DNA from: Epithemia pelagica
Taxonomy: Eukaryota; Bacillariophyta; Bacillariophyceae; Surirellales; Surirellaceae
NCBI GenBank assembly: GCA_946965045.2
Contig: OX337228.1
Location: 5,084,001 to 5,148,000, forward strand
Length of the DNA stretch: 64,000 nt
Reading direction: 5' to 3'
The number at the start of each line of letters is the position of its first letter. Position 1 is the first letter of the stretch. A program made the position numbers and the translations under genes. The notes below the pieces were generated by a model that saw only the letters and a list, made by a program, of their open reading frames with translations, was not told the DNA's origin and made no database searches. Positions 11,146 through 21,700 of the stretch are shown piece after piece.

Positions 11146-11544
11146 CTTACGGGGGATCTTGGAGATGTACTTGAGGACTTTGGACGATCAATAGAGCGAG
11201 TCAAACACAATGCAGAAACCTTCTTCGGCCTTGTTCAGATTTCAGATGTCAAATGTCAATCTTGTGTTGGTCAATGTCAATGTCATCGACGCCCGAAGTT
11301 TTCTTTGGCTTTTCCAAAAAAAAGGATCTTTGATGTCTCCAGTCGCGACGAATTCTACGACACGACGCACAGACGGGTAACTACCTCCTCGCGATATAGA
11401 GGTAGTAGGTAGGAGGTACCTACTCCTACTCCTCTAGCTAGCTAGAGGTACTATCCAGGCAAAAGTTTGGGCAGGACAAACGAGAAGGGGAAACAAAATG
11501 CAACCTTTGAAATTGCTGGTTCTTAATATCAAAGGACCTAGTTC
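11146..11544. other. Intergenic region with palindromic elements
   Basis: Lies upstream of ETFB and downstream of the mL59-like gene. At 11401-11450 there is a cluster of GGTAG/CTACTCC repeats around a GGTACC centre. It is followed by a perfect 18-bp palindrome at 11431-11448 (CCTCTAGCTAGCTAGAGG). No coding potential seen. Confidence 0.6.
11431..11448. repeat. Perfect 18-bp palindrome
   Basis: CCTCTAGCTAGCTAGAGG is its own reverse complement. It follows an imperfect inverted repeat built from TAGGTAGGAG and CTACTCCTACTCC. Related TACTCC/GGAGTA palindromes occur in other gene-free gaps of the window. Confidence 0.85.
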
Positions 11545-12084
11545 TCAACGATGATGGTATTTCGTGTTGGTGGCCCATCCCATTTTCTTGCTTCGCTTCA
11601 CCAATGTCTTATAATACGATTCAAAACTTCTCGGAGGCTTCGATGCATGCTTCTGATGATAGTATTCCTCAATTCGGTCATCCATTCCCTCCATTGCCTT
11701 TTCAATTTTCTGGGCCCTTTCCTCTCTGGTACGCTGGCTTTTCGTACCCTTGTTGGGGCGAATTCGGATTCGTCCTTGTCCTGCCGGTTTCAACATGGCC
11801 AATTGGATATCCCACGAACGCTCCCATCCTCTCAAAGTTTCCTTATTAAAGGTACCATACGATCCTTCTCGAATTGCAATTTTACGTAACTCCCTTGCCC
11901 TTCTTCGTGAGACGGGCGGTGACCTCCACACTCGTAGGCCGTCCTCCCTTTCAATCAGTAGTGGTCGCAAGGCTCTCATACCCATTTTCGACAGAAGAAT
12001 TCGTGCTTGTTTGTGGATAGTTCGAGCCGAACTTGTTGCTTGAGTCGCGAGCAACGACAATGGTAACATCCTATTCCAAAGCAT
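11545..12084 (-). CDS. Mitochondrial large-subunit ribosomal protein-like (mL59/MRPL25-like)
   Basis: Single exon, 179 aa from ATG 12084. The frame is open further upstream (to 12297), but that part looks like UTR. The N-terminus MLWNRMLPLSLLATQATSSARTIHKQ is hydrophobic and basic without acidic residues, like a mitochondrial presequence. The core has WRSPPVSRRRARELRKIAIREGSYGTF, then a basic stretch (RIRIRPNKGTKSQRTREERAQKIEKAMEGMDDRIEEYY) and a basic C-terminus. The W-PP-S-RR-A-LRK pattern recalls the mL59/MRPL25 family of fungal and protist mitoribosomes. The basic composition supports a ribosomal role. The exact family is a tentative call. Confidence 0.55.
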   Translation of the reverse strand: MLWNRMLPLSLLATQATSSARTIHKQARILLSKMGMRALRPLLIEREDGLRVWRSPPVSRRRARELRKIAIREGSYGTFNKETLRGWERSWDIQLAMLKPAGQGRIRIRPNKGTKSQRTREERAQKIEKAMEGMDDRIEEYYHQKHASKPPRSFESYYKTLVKRSKKMGWATNTKYHHR

Positions 12085-12425
12085 GGTGGCTTCGTGTCCT
12101 CGATCTCGACTCTCGACCTCACAATCACAACGGAGTTCTTTGATGGCGCGAGAAATCTTTTCTGTCGCGCCTGATGACAGCGTGTCTGTGTCCCCAGTCC
12201 CCACCCAATCACCAATCCCCAAGCCATAATAGTGATGACAAATAGAAGGGGGCGGAATATTCTTCAGGTCATTATGTTGGGGGGGGGACACTCCCACTAT
12301 TCCTGCTATGTAACATGCCTATTTCTGCAGTATTACGAGTACTCCTAGGCAATAGGCACGTGCAGTTTTTCATCGTTATGCTTATCTCTAGAAGTCCCAT
12401 ATGCAAAGCAGATCGTAGCAGCTGT

Positions 12426-13817
12426 CTATTTTAATCTTTCAGAGAGAACGAAGCCAAGGACGAGCCCAGTTCCAAGAGCGAGGGTAAGGTTCGTCCAATC
12501 AGAGACCGATCCGTCTTTGTACATCGTCCAATCCCCCACAGAAGAAAAGGATCGAAGTAATGATCGTCCTTTTTCTACCACGGGGCTTCCCAGAACAGAC
12601 TGGTTTCTACTTCGAAGGCTTTTCTCTCTTTTCTTCAATGATACCGCTGGCGCCGCGTGGCTCTGTACATCTTCTGCCCACTTGACGGCCTCTTCTGGGG
12701 TTTGGACGAAATGGACAATTTCTGCTGGATTTAGTTTCAGCAGCTGGTCCTTTGAAGCACGGAGAAGCATTTGGCGAAAAGGGTCATAGAAACCATTCAC
12801 GTTCACACATACGATGGGAAGTTTGGAAAGACCGATATTTCTAGCGCATGCCATTTCCCAGAGTTCATCCCATGTTCCAGGTCCTCCCGGCATGACAATC
12901 AAAGCATCGGCACCATTCACCAGGAGCCGCTTTCTTTCTTGTAGGTCCTTTCCTCCAGCAACAAGCATTTCTCTGATTGGTCCTGCATCCTTTGAACCAT
13001 TCAAGGATGGATGAGGCCCTCCATGTGACTGAGGAATCTCCGAACCTGCAGTTTGAGCTTCCATCGTTTCACTAGCCTTGGATTGAAAAACCGAATGTGC
13101 TCCTCCATCTCGAAGATTCTTTACACCCCATTCTTTTTCCAAGTCAGCTCCGTCGACAAGCCACATTTTATGAATGACACCCACGATATGCCCGTTGCCT
13201 GCTGCACACCCTTCATTGAGGGCTCCCATACAGCCAAAGGTTCCGGCACCATTGACGCAAGTGTGCCCACGAACTCCGAGCAAATAGCCCACCTCCGCGG
13301 CTGGCCTAAGATATAGCTCAGGTGTCTTGCTGCTGCTTGATCCATAACAGCAAATCCGAAGAGGCCTGGATGCTTTCTCCTTCGCAAAAGGTAGAGAAGG
13401 TACAGAAGAGTTAATAAGCATCTTGCACGAATCATTGACATTCTCTGTACCTGTCAAAGGACGCGAGTTTTTCTCTTTGGTCGCAGAGAGAGATTTGTCT
13501 GGCATTAATGCCACGTTGTTTGGCTTATCGAACTGTGCCAAAAACTTGGAAACACTTGCCCTTTCAGGAGTCTCAATGACAGCCTGTCCTCCCCTTTCTG
13601 CCTTCTCTTCCGCTCGTTTCTGCTGTTCAAGACCAGGAGATCTCGCCGCCAAGCTGTCCCCAGGCATAATAGCAATATTATCCGGTTTCTCGAACTGAGA
13701 CAAGAATTTTGAAACACTAGCCCGTTCAGTTGTGTCGACAGCTTCGTTCATGGTGTCATTCGCTTCTCCGCTTGTGTTTTCTGTTGTGACTGCGATTCCT
13801 TTCGTCAAGGTGGACAT
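12426..13817 (-). CDS. LOG-family phosphoribohydrolase-like protein with tail anchor
   Basis: Single exon, 463 aa, about twice the usual ~200-aa LOG protein. The Rossmann LOG domain spans about 153-400: ICCYGSSSSKTPELY, VNGAGTFGCMGAL, DLQERKRLLV and the signature MPGGPGTWDELWE (309-321). LOG enzymes release free cytokinin bases from riboside 5'-monophosphates; related proteins hydrolyse AMP or purine ribosides. The extra N-terminus holds two copies of a ~29-residue motif (residues 30-58 and 84-112: ERASVSKFLSQFEKPDN and ERASVSKFLAQFDKPNN). A linker of ~50 residues interrupts the domain at about 240-290. The C-terminus ends in a hydrophobic segment (LTLALGTGLVLGFVL) plus a short basic tail, suggesting a tail-anchored protein. 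Substrate is unproven. Confidence 0.85.
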   Translation of the reverse strand: MSTLTKGIAVTTENTSGEANDTMNEAVDTTERASVSKFLSQFEKPDNIAIMPGDSLAARSPGLEQQKRAEEKAERGGQAVIETPERASVSKFLAQFDKPNNVALMPDKSLSATKEKNSRPLTGTENVNDSCKMLINSSVPSLPFAKEKASRPLRICCYGSSSSKTPELYLRPAAEVGYLLGVRGHTCVNGAGTFGCMGALNEGCAAGNGHIVGVIHKMWLVDGADLEKEWGVKNLRDGGAHSVFQSKASETMEAQTAGSEIPQSHGGPHPSLNGSKDAGPIREMLVAGGKDLQERKRLLVNGADALIVMPGGPGTWDELWEMACARNIGLSKLPIVCVNVNGFYDPFRQMLLRASKDQLLKLNPAEIVHFVQTPEEAVKWAEDVQSHAAPAVSLKKREKSLRSRNQSVLGSPVVEKGRSLLRSFSSVGDWTMYKDGSVSDWTNLTLALGTGLVLGFVLSERLK

Positions 13818-14043
13818 CTTTTATTATGAGAGTTTAGTTGAGATGTGGAAGACCTCTTGCCTCGTGCATGACATTCAAGTGCCAGAGAGCGAGAACCGGG
13901 GGGAAACATCAAGGAATCCGCATCAGTCGCTGATTGGTCATAATTTCCGGCAGAAAGGCTATGGAGAAGCCTATGATAGGATTCCCGCTTCGCAACTCGA
14001 GAACAATGACAACGAATGCTACAACGAAAAAGATTCGCACACC

Positions 14044-14924
14044 ATGACCAAACCTACAAAGAAGAATCAACCCACCAAAGTCACGTCAACGATGGGCTCA
14101 ACGACAAAGCCCGTTTCGACATCGGATAGCAAAGATCAGAATGCTCCTCAAAGCTCTCCTTCAGTGGATCGAGCTGGGCCGCTGTCAACAGAACGGGTTT
14201 TTTTGTTGGGAGCGTCGTTGTTGTTGGTAGGAACTCTTGGTTTCTATTATCTGCCTGGAATGATTGTTTTGGACGAGGAGAGTAAAAATGACCATTTGAG
14301 TCGAAGTCGGTTAGTGGATGCCTTCTATTGTGCTGCGATTACCTTAACGACGTAAGATATTGGATTCACTGAGTCGTCGCTGGTACAATAATGGGAATGA
14401 ACGTCTCATTCTGTTCTCCCTACCATAACAGCGTTGGATTTTGTGACATTTGTCCTGGTGAAACAAACTTGGCTGGGAAAGTGTTTCTGATCCTGTTTAG
14501 TTTGTGCGGTCTTGGTATCTTTTGCGGTCCAATCATGGATCTAGCGTCATCCTGGAGACATCAGATTCCTGGTGGATTGCCCACTCTGGCAAGCTTTACG
14601 ATTGGCATAGGGGTGATGGTGTTCACCACGTTTGAAGGTTTGGCTCAAACGGATGCAATTTATGCCAGTGTGATAACGGGTATGTCAAAATTTGCATTTG
14701 TTGGTACTATATCATTGAGACTAACAAGAAGCTCTTGACTTTGCAATCATGACTACGATGTAGGAACAACAATTGGGTATGGTGACCTCGCTCCATCCAG
14801 CAACCTTGGTAAAGTTGCTGTTGCGTTGTACGCGATAGCTTCCGTCAATGTCATGGCAATCCTATTGGAACCTGCACGTCGTTCCCTGGAGCTTCTATGT
14901 CGTTCAAAAGCCAAAATAGATTAA
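14044..14924 (+). CDS. Two-pore-domain potassium channel
   Basis: Three exons: 14044-14351, 14432-14679, 14764-14924 (introns 80 and 84 bp); 238 aa. There are four hydrophobic segments around two pore loops. The first pore reads AAITLTTVGFCD (filter at 103-108) and the second TGTTIGYGDLAPS (187-193). This layout, TM-P-TM-TM-P-TM, is that of TPK/K2P channels, which set K+ permeability in plasma or vacuolar membranes. Intron 1 splits the first filter's threonine codon and intron 2 falls just before the second filter. The first filter has Phe-Cys in place of the usual Tyr-Gly. The start is placed at ATG 14044 (context ACCATGAC); an in-frame ATG at 13843 would add ~67 polar residues. The gene is divergent to the LOG gene. 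Confidence 0.85.
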
Positions 14925-15132
14925 ATCGAACTCGCTCTAGAAGCATGACATGAATCCCCATATGGTATGCAAAATAAAGAAACTAAACTTGCTTGCAAGT
15001 TATTGGGAATGTAGCGGAGATACAGCAGCATGACCCACTTGTAGATCTACATTGTTTGTGACTTAGTCATGAGAGCACCAATTTTCTGGATGGAACTGTC
15101 ATTCGGAATTCGTTGAGAATATGGAGTCGAAC

Positions 15133-15821
15133 TTAGGTGTCCTTTTTCTCGTCGACGGCCATTTGATCCACAATATCTCCGGCGGCTTCGGACAATCCAG
15201 CTGCCGCATTTTTGGCGTCGTTCAAGGCAGCATCGATGCGAGATTCACTTTTTTTCAGTAGATCTTTGAGAAAGCTATCATAAAGGAATTTGGCACCCTT
15301 AGTTTGGGGAAGCATCGCCCACAACAAAAAAGCAAGCTTGAAGGCGTAGAAGAAGGGGATCCAGTAAAGCAAAAGATCAACGAAACTTTCAAGAATTGAA
15401 AAGAAGGCAAAAATAACCCAGTACACCAGCCACTGTACATCATCTCCTTTGGTTTTCGTTTCAACGGCCTGGAAACTCTTAAAGGCCGGATATACAAATC
15501 CAACAAGAGACGACAAAGACGCAATACCAATTCCAAACACCATTACCAAGGCGAACAACAATCCAGCACCAGCAACAACAATTTCCTTTGGTACTTTGAT
15601 GCTTTCCTGCAAATCGAGAAAGGATGCAGAGCATTAAGAAAGCAAGAAACGAGTCATGGCGGATGAGTCGTTGTACGACCACGCTGGGACCAAAGATACA
15701 AAAAGGATTCGATTCGATTCGATGCATGATTGTGATTCTATCTCACCTCTACTTGCTGCAGTTGAGGGTACTTGTCGAGCTTCTTACGAAGCGGAGCGAG
15801 TTTCTCTTGAATAGCTTCCAT
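15133..15821 (-). CDS. REEP/HVA22/Yop1 family ER-shaping protein
   Basis: Two exons on the minus strand: 15821-15747 and 15606-15133 (intron 140 bp, phase 0); 182 aa, normal for REEP5/Yop1. Exon 1 encodes MEAIQEKLAPLRKKLDKYP, the family's N-terminal amphipathic region. Exon 2 has two long hydrophobic hairpins (IVVAGAGLLFALVMVFGIGIASL and WLVYWVIFAFFSILESFVDLL) followed by the TB2/DP1/HVA22 core: YPAFKSFQAVETK, WLVYWVIFAFFSILE, WIPFFYAFKLAFLLWAMLPQTKGA, LYDSFLKDLL. These proteins wedge into and curve ER tubules. The C-terminal tail is charged. Divergent to GGPP synthase. Confidence 0.93.
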
Positions 15822-16328
15822 GGTTGATTTGAGGTTTGTTTCGCAATTCGACGATATGGCTTTGCGAACGAAGGATCTGGTCTCTCGCTTCTTTGTTTGT
15901 TCTCGTCTTCGTAGATCCTTAGCAATGAGAAAGAGACACGCCTGCGCCTGGGCTTTGGCGCTACCCGCGCGAAATGCTGGTTTCGAAATGGTCAGAGCTT
16001 TGCACGCGCGAACACAGCGAAGAAAATAGTCCACGTCACTCTCTGTTATCAAGCTGAAGATGCGCGCGTGGAATCAATCGCATTTACATTCACCACTCTC
16101 AACTCTCAATTGCGTTCGAGCAATGACACGAGTAGACGAGTCGGCCTTTTGACAAGGCTCTTTCACGCTCATTTTTCTCTTCTCTCTCATTTTCATTGCT
16201 CCCCGACATCTGATCATACAATACGAGTCCTGCTGGCAAACGTTGCATTCTGCTTTGTTGCTTCTATTCGAGCCATTTCGTTTTCGGATTAAAAGACGTC
16301 TAGTGTCGTCATTCCAATTTTCACAACC
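15822..16328. other. Divergent intergenic region
   Basis: A 507-bp stretch between the REEP-like and GGPP synthase start codons, expected to hold both promoters. It is rich in T/C runs (ttttctcttctctctcattttcattgc) near the GGPPS side. No gene or repeat recognised. Confidence 0.4.
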
Positions 16329-17336
16329 ATGCAGAATGAAAACGAAAGGAAAGCTCCTTCAGAACCATCGATTGTCTCTCGTGTGGCTTCAACAAGTTCG
16401 CACGACTTGGATCCATCCTTATTGGAGCCATTTGAATACATTAATTCGGTACCAGGGAAAAACGTGAGAGGGAAGATGATTGACTGCTTTCAGATCTGGT
16501 TCCAGGTTGAATCTCCTACTGTTTTGTCCACGATCAAGGAAATTGTGGGCGACCTACACAATGCTAGTCTCATGATTGATGACATTGAAGACAACAGTAA
16601 GCTGCGCCGCGGCATCCCTGTTACGCACTCTATATTTGGCGTACCAGCGACTATCAATACTGCCAACTATGTTTACTTCCTTGCTCTCGACAAAGTTCAC
16701 AATTCCCTTCACAACGAGCAAGCGACGAGAGTATTTGTAAATGAACTCTTGAATCTACATCGTGGACAGGGACACGACATTCAATGGCGTGACGCCATCA
16801 AGTGTCCAACAGAAGAAGAATATCTGGTCATGATATCTGACAAGACGGGTGGCCTGTTTCGTCTCGCTGTGGGCCTGTTGCAAGCATTCGCTACAAAACA
16901 TGTCGACACCGATTTTACCAATTTGGTCAACAATCTGGCAATGTATTTCCAGATTCGAGATGATTTCATCAACTTGGCGGACGAAGAGTACATGAAATCA
17001 AAAAGCTTTTGCGAAGACTTGACGGAAGGCAAGTTCAGTCTACCCGTGATTCATTGCGTGCGGTCCAATCCAGATGATACACGTCTCCTCAATATATTGA
17101 AGCAACGGACGAATGACACAGACGTCAAAAGATACGCGCAACGAATCCTCAAAGAAGCGGGGAGTTTGGAGTATACGAGACGCAAGTGTAGTGAACTCAA
17201 GCAGCAAATCATTCAAGAAATTGAAAGCTTGGGTGGAAATCCGCCATTGCTGCAAATTATTCAAATGCTGGATCTTCAGTTGGAAAACCTATTGGTTGAT
17301 CCACAGCCACGAAAGACAGATATCGACGAATGCTAA
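16329..17336 (+). CDS. Geranylgeranyl diphosphate synthase (type III, GGPS1-like)
   Basis: Single exon, 335 aa. It has the first aspartate-rich motif (MIDDIEDNSKLRRGIPVTH), the second (FQIRDDFINL), and other landmarks of animal/fungal type-III GGPP synthases (PGKNVRGKMIDCF, ANYVYFLALDKV, GQGHDIQWRD, DLTEGKFSLPVIH). It condenses IPP with allylic diphosphates to make C20-PP for protein prenylation and other isoprenoids. The N-terminus is polar (MQNENERKAPSEPS) with no signal peptide, so a cytosolic location is likely, in contrast to plastid isoforms for carotenoids and chlorophyll. It ends only 35 bp from the convergent ELP6-like gene. Confidence 0.93.
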   Translation: MQNENERKAPSEPSIVSRVASTSSHDLDPSLLEPFEYINSVPGKNVRGKMIDCFQIWFQVESPTVLSTIKEIVGDLHNASLMIDDIEDNSKLRRGIPVTHSIFGVPATINTANYVYFLALDKVHNSLHNEQATRVFVNELLNLHRGQGHDIQWRDAIKCPTEEEYLVMISDKTGGLFRLAVGLLQAFATKHVDTDFTNLVNNLAMYFQIRDDFINLADEEYMKSKSFCEDLTEGKFSLPVIHCVRSNPDDTRLLNILKQRTNDTDVKRYAQRILKEAGSLEYTRRKCSELKQQIIQEIESLGGNPPLLQIIQMLDLQLENLLVDPQPRKTDIDEC

Positions 17337-17371
17337 GGAGCAACAGCTAGCCAAGTGAACACATAACCTTA

Positions 17372-18277
17372 TTAAACGGATTGGGTTGAGGTATGGATTC
17401 TCGTGGCCGAGACCTGGTTTTCTCCCAGACAGTAGTTGATGACAACGGCATCTGACTCCATTGTCTTGGGCGTCAAGATGAGACGGCCGTGAAGGTTCCG
17501 AGAGAAACCTGTTGATAAGGGTACAACATCCACAATCCAATCCGCCAGTTCTACCAGACTGCATTCCCATCCATGCTCAGTAGGGGGGACTGTGTCGCCG
17601 GATGGCTGGTCTTCCGCCCCGACCCATGACGATGCATCCATCTGATCCGACAGTTCATCTCCTGCAGTCGTAACGAGCAGGGACAGGGAGCCTTTTCCAC
17701 TGCTAGGACTGGACTGTCTCTTTTGCTGGAGAGCACACAACTGGAAAACAAGGGCATAGGACAGTCTCGAACCAACAAATCGAGCCAGGGCAGAAACATC
17801 TTCGAGGAAAATGTACGAGGGAATTTCGTCCGTCTCTTTGTACCATGATAGGATGCTTTTGTAGAGTTGTCGCACAAACACTTGTGGCGAAAATATCTCA
17901 TCCCTTCCTTCCTCTTTACAAGAATCGATAGTGTGGCGAATTTCCTGCACAATGGAACGAATGGTAATTTGCGACTTTTGCTCGTTTTCGGTTCGAGAAG
18001 CAGTCGCATGTGGATTTCTGGTGCCATTGCCAACCTTAGCGAGTCCATTCTCAATAAGCCTCTGGTTCTGACTTGCCGAACACGTCAACCACAGAATCCG
18101 CGATTTTCTTCCATGACGTGCTGTCAAATATAACAGAAATCTTCCACTGGTTTCCAGCGTGTCATGGATCAAGACTGTTGAGGGTGATTGGTCATCTAAT
18201 CTGTTGTTGTTGTTGCCTTGACTGATCCAAGGCAGAATATCTTGAAGCAAGACATTCGATGACCCTCCTGCCACCAT
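17372..18277 (-). CDS. ELP6: Elongator complex subunit 6-like
   Basis: Single exon, 301 aa from ATG 18277; a longer frame begins at a non-ATG codon. The fold is RecA/KaiC-like: an N-terminal beta-strand/loop (STVLIHDTLETSGRFLLYL), a Walker-B-like hydrophobic strand (IPSYIFLEDVSALARFVG), SLSLLVTTAGD, and the C-terminal signature PLSTGFSRNLHGRLILT followed by VINYCLGENQVSATRI. This resembles ELP6, one of three RecA-like subunits (ELP4-6) that form the hexameric ring of Elongator, which modifies wobble uridines of tRNAs. No canonical Walker A is present, as in ELP6. ELP5 is a possible alternative. Confidence 0.72.
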   Translation of the reverse strand: MVAGGSSNVLLQDILPWISQGNNNNRLDDQSPSTVLIHDTLETSGRFLLYLTARHGRKSRILWLTCSASQNQRLIENGLAKVGNGTRNPHATASRTENEQKSQITIRSIVQEIRHTIDSCKEEGRDEIFSPQVFVRQLYKSILSWYKETDEIPSYIFLEDVSALARFVGSRLSYALVFQLCALQQKRQSSPSSGKGSLSLLVTTAGDELSDQMDASSWVGAEDQPSGDTVPPTEHGWECSLVELADWIVDVVPLSTGFSRNLHGRLILTPKTMESDAVVINYCLGENQVSATRIHTSTQSV

Positions 18278-18749
18278 CTGGACGTAACACCCCAAAGACC
18301 AGGTGTGCGTTTTTCGCTTCAGACTCTGTCAAAGGTTCAACAGCCCCGTGGTATCGATGATCGAAGTCGACGGGGTTCATTGTTCATCGTTGTCACGCCA
18401 CCAGAAAATATCACCGGGAGTGGTGGGGCGCGGCTGAGTTCAGTGCTAACAATCCACGTACAACTTCAATCTTGCACCCCTCCGCTCATATTGTCGGTAT
18501 TACTACTCCTAGAGTACATAGCATTTGCTATTCCTGACCAACGATTGCTCCTAAGGAGTAGGACTTGCTTTCAGCATTCAGCATAGATGCTCAATTCACC
18601 CATGAGAACATAAAGCACTGGTCAAGAAAGTCATCAAGAAGAAATAATGATCGTAATGAAGAAACAATTCTTTCCGGATCTAGGGAAAAGTGGAAAGCGT
18701 TCTCGGTCGCCAAGTAGTAGACGATTTTGGTTTGATTTGGTTGCTTCAA
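18278..18749. other. Intergenic region
   Basis: Lies between the start of the ELP6-like gene and the end of the 2330-aa gene. It contains TACTCC/GGAGTA motifs: TACTACTCCTAGAGTA near 18503 and CTCCTAAGGAG near 18548. A 62-codon frame (18192-18380, minus) overlaps the ELP6 start in another frame and has no plausible splice to it. Confidence 0.4.
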
Positions 18750-21700
18750 TCATCGTTCGACCGGCAATCCGCGTATGATCTCCGACACGATCATCTGTGC
18801 CAATCGTTCCGTTTGCTCAGAGGGGACGAATTCCGGGAAATCGACATTCTCTGAGGGTGCAGTCTTCGAATATACATTGACTTGCAAGGATGTAGATGTC
18901 GTGCCAGAAACAAGACCGATCGTTTCTTCCAGTGCCTTCGCTTCACTGTCCAAATCATCCCACCCAAAGAGTAGTCGCTGGTCTTCCCAACGCTTGTGGT
19001 GTAGTCCACGCCGGTAGTCATTGAGATCGTGCCGATCACGAAGAAGGTTTGACAGTCGTTTAAAATATCGAGAGGTGACCATAATGTACCTGTAAGCACT
19101 ACCATCAAACGTTTCTTGGTCAACTTGTGCCGACCTTGACAAACACCAATCAAGAATCCATCCTTTTCCATTTCTTTCAACGCGACGCGAAGGAAGGCAC
19201 ACGCAACTCCTCACACAAACAAGTGCTGTGTAAAGTGCCTCGACATGCAGTTTTGGTTCCGACAGGATCGACATAAGGGTTGTAGATAAGGACCTGAACA
19301 AGGCGCAGGTTACTTTCAAACCGTATTCGGTAGAAGATGAGTCGTTGACAGAGTTGTCAGAGTCGTCTTCCTCCAACATGTACCTGAGCAAATGTAAGGA
19401 AGCAAGCCTTTCAAGGCCTCGTAACCGCGGCCGTGAAAGTCTTCGAACTAAGATCTCTTCGAAAGTGTGACGCTTCAGCCCATCCAGTCCTTGTTTGATG
19501 CCGTTGCCGTGTGACAGTTTCTCAACGTCAATTAGCCTCATGTAGCTCTCCACAATTCTTGAAAAACTGGACCCCATGGACTCGTCCATTGGATCCTCGC
19601 GGTGTCCCGAAAGGGTGTGTGCGACGGAACGAGCAACATTGTCTTCGTGACATAAATTGACGAGAGCCTGGAACGACGACGATGATGACCGAAAAAATTC
19701 ACCCCGAGAAAACTCGATCGCACAGCAGAAAATAATTTGACGACATCGTCCAGTCATTATCAACGGAAGGTCGAGTACATCGTGAACTTGCTCGTACGTA
19801 GGGTCATTAGATTTGATGTCCAGCTTTCCATCGGTAAACGTGGTTGTAGCAAGCCGTCGAAGTACGCCATTTGGACAAGATCGAGAACAGCGCAAAAGAG
19901 AGCTCAAATAATGTTCATGCAAGGTCTTACGGAAACCTGGAGATGTAATTGGGTCAGTGGTAGCACGCAGAATGAACCAAGACGTAAAAGCTGCATAGAA
20001 AACTGAATAGCAGCGTAAAGTTTCTTTCAGCCTGTTCTCTCCCACGTTAACCATGTTGCCCAATGACTCGCAGAGGCACAGAAGCTCCCAAGAACTCTGG
20101 GAGAGGAGAATAGAAAGTCGATGGAAATCCTCCGGATTCCGAGTAGAACTAGTTTGGCAAATGACTCCACGAAGAAGACGAAGTCTGTCAAACATTGCAC
20201 CTTCCATTGACGGTCGGAGTGAAACAGGTTTCTTTGTCAGATCATTATCCAGCTCTTCCAAACAACGAGATTCATAAAGAGATGTGACCCCAGGTGAACT
20301 TTTAAGTTCTTGGAGCCGAAATAGCAGTCCTTGACAAACCTCACGATATTCGATGTATCTCTGTTGCAAGGCAGGTAGTTTCCCAGACGTAAATGCCTTC
20401 AACCGGAAATATTCATTGCATTGAGGTCCACGACCATTCATATCGAAAACACTGTTCAGTGCTAATGAAAGGGACGGAAGCTTCCTAATCAAACCGGTTT
20501 CTAGGCTCATCGAGATGACACCAAGAGCAATTGATTCCATGTGCTTTTCGAGGTGGACAAAAGAAAGGGGCCTGTTTCTACGAAGCAATTCCGAAAGGTA
20601 CACAAAACATGATTGTTCAAAGTACATCTTGTCTTCCGGTTTATGCCCTTGGATTTTCTGAACGTTTAGCTGCCCAAGAATGAGATCAGCAACAGCCTCA
20701 TCACAACAGAGCAAAGTAAGTTTTGCCAAAGACAAACAAACCAAAGAAGATTTCCTGGAAACTGCAACTCCACGAGCTGACGACATGCCTGAACCAATGT
20801 CGAATCTAGTCGATGGCTTGGAGTGCTCAAATGTTTCCCACAACAAATTTGCCAACGAAACGACATGAACCTGTGAAATTTTGGTTTCACATGAATCCAG
20901 GATCTGAACAAGGACAGAATCATCAAGCCCGAATTCCATACCGTCTTCGTTGCCTGTATCGGTCTTTGGTGGCGAGTTTTGAATCAAGGGCGGTGACGTG
21001 GTCGACCCAAGGGAGTCAGGCACAAGTCCGTATAAGATTGACAGAAGCAAAGAAATGGCGTGTTCCATACTAGAACTATGGTTTTCTGGACCAGTACTTC
21101 CAAAACAACGGCAAAATACTGGCAAGAATTTGTCCCAACAACATCTGAGAAACAAAGATGCCCCTTTAACTTGCCAATCTTCGGACTCTGTAGAATGTGC
21201 CAGTCGCTTGAGATACATCACAGTCGTTCCAAGGCACCCCGAAACGAAACAGATGGCTTCCCACGAATGGCTACAACAGTCGAGACACGTGACCAAAGCA
21301 ACTGCAAGGAAATCGAGGCTGCTCTCAAGCGATGAATGTTCGAGAAGTTGACCTCTCCCGAGGCGGCAAAAGGGGTCCATTGGATTGATTCCAGCAATGC
21401 AAAGGACTAAGAATGCGACAACCTTGGCGGCGGTTTGTACTAGAAAAGTATCCACTTTGCAATCGCACTGCTCGTTGCTCTTGCTCGACACAACATGGAA
21501 ATGTTCTCTCATACGACGATCGGAAAGAAGTCCCCAAATGTTCTTCGCTAGCTCTTTTCCTTGAGGTTTCGGCAACGCAAAATCGGTCCGCACCGCTATA
21601 CAAACAAAAGAAAGAACGTCAAAAAATGCCGCGAATTCAGAAAGCCTCGTTCTTGTCTTTGAAACTTCGTATCCAAGTGAAGGAGAGAACGCCTCTTGAA

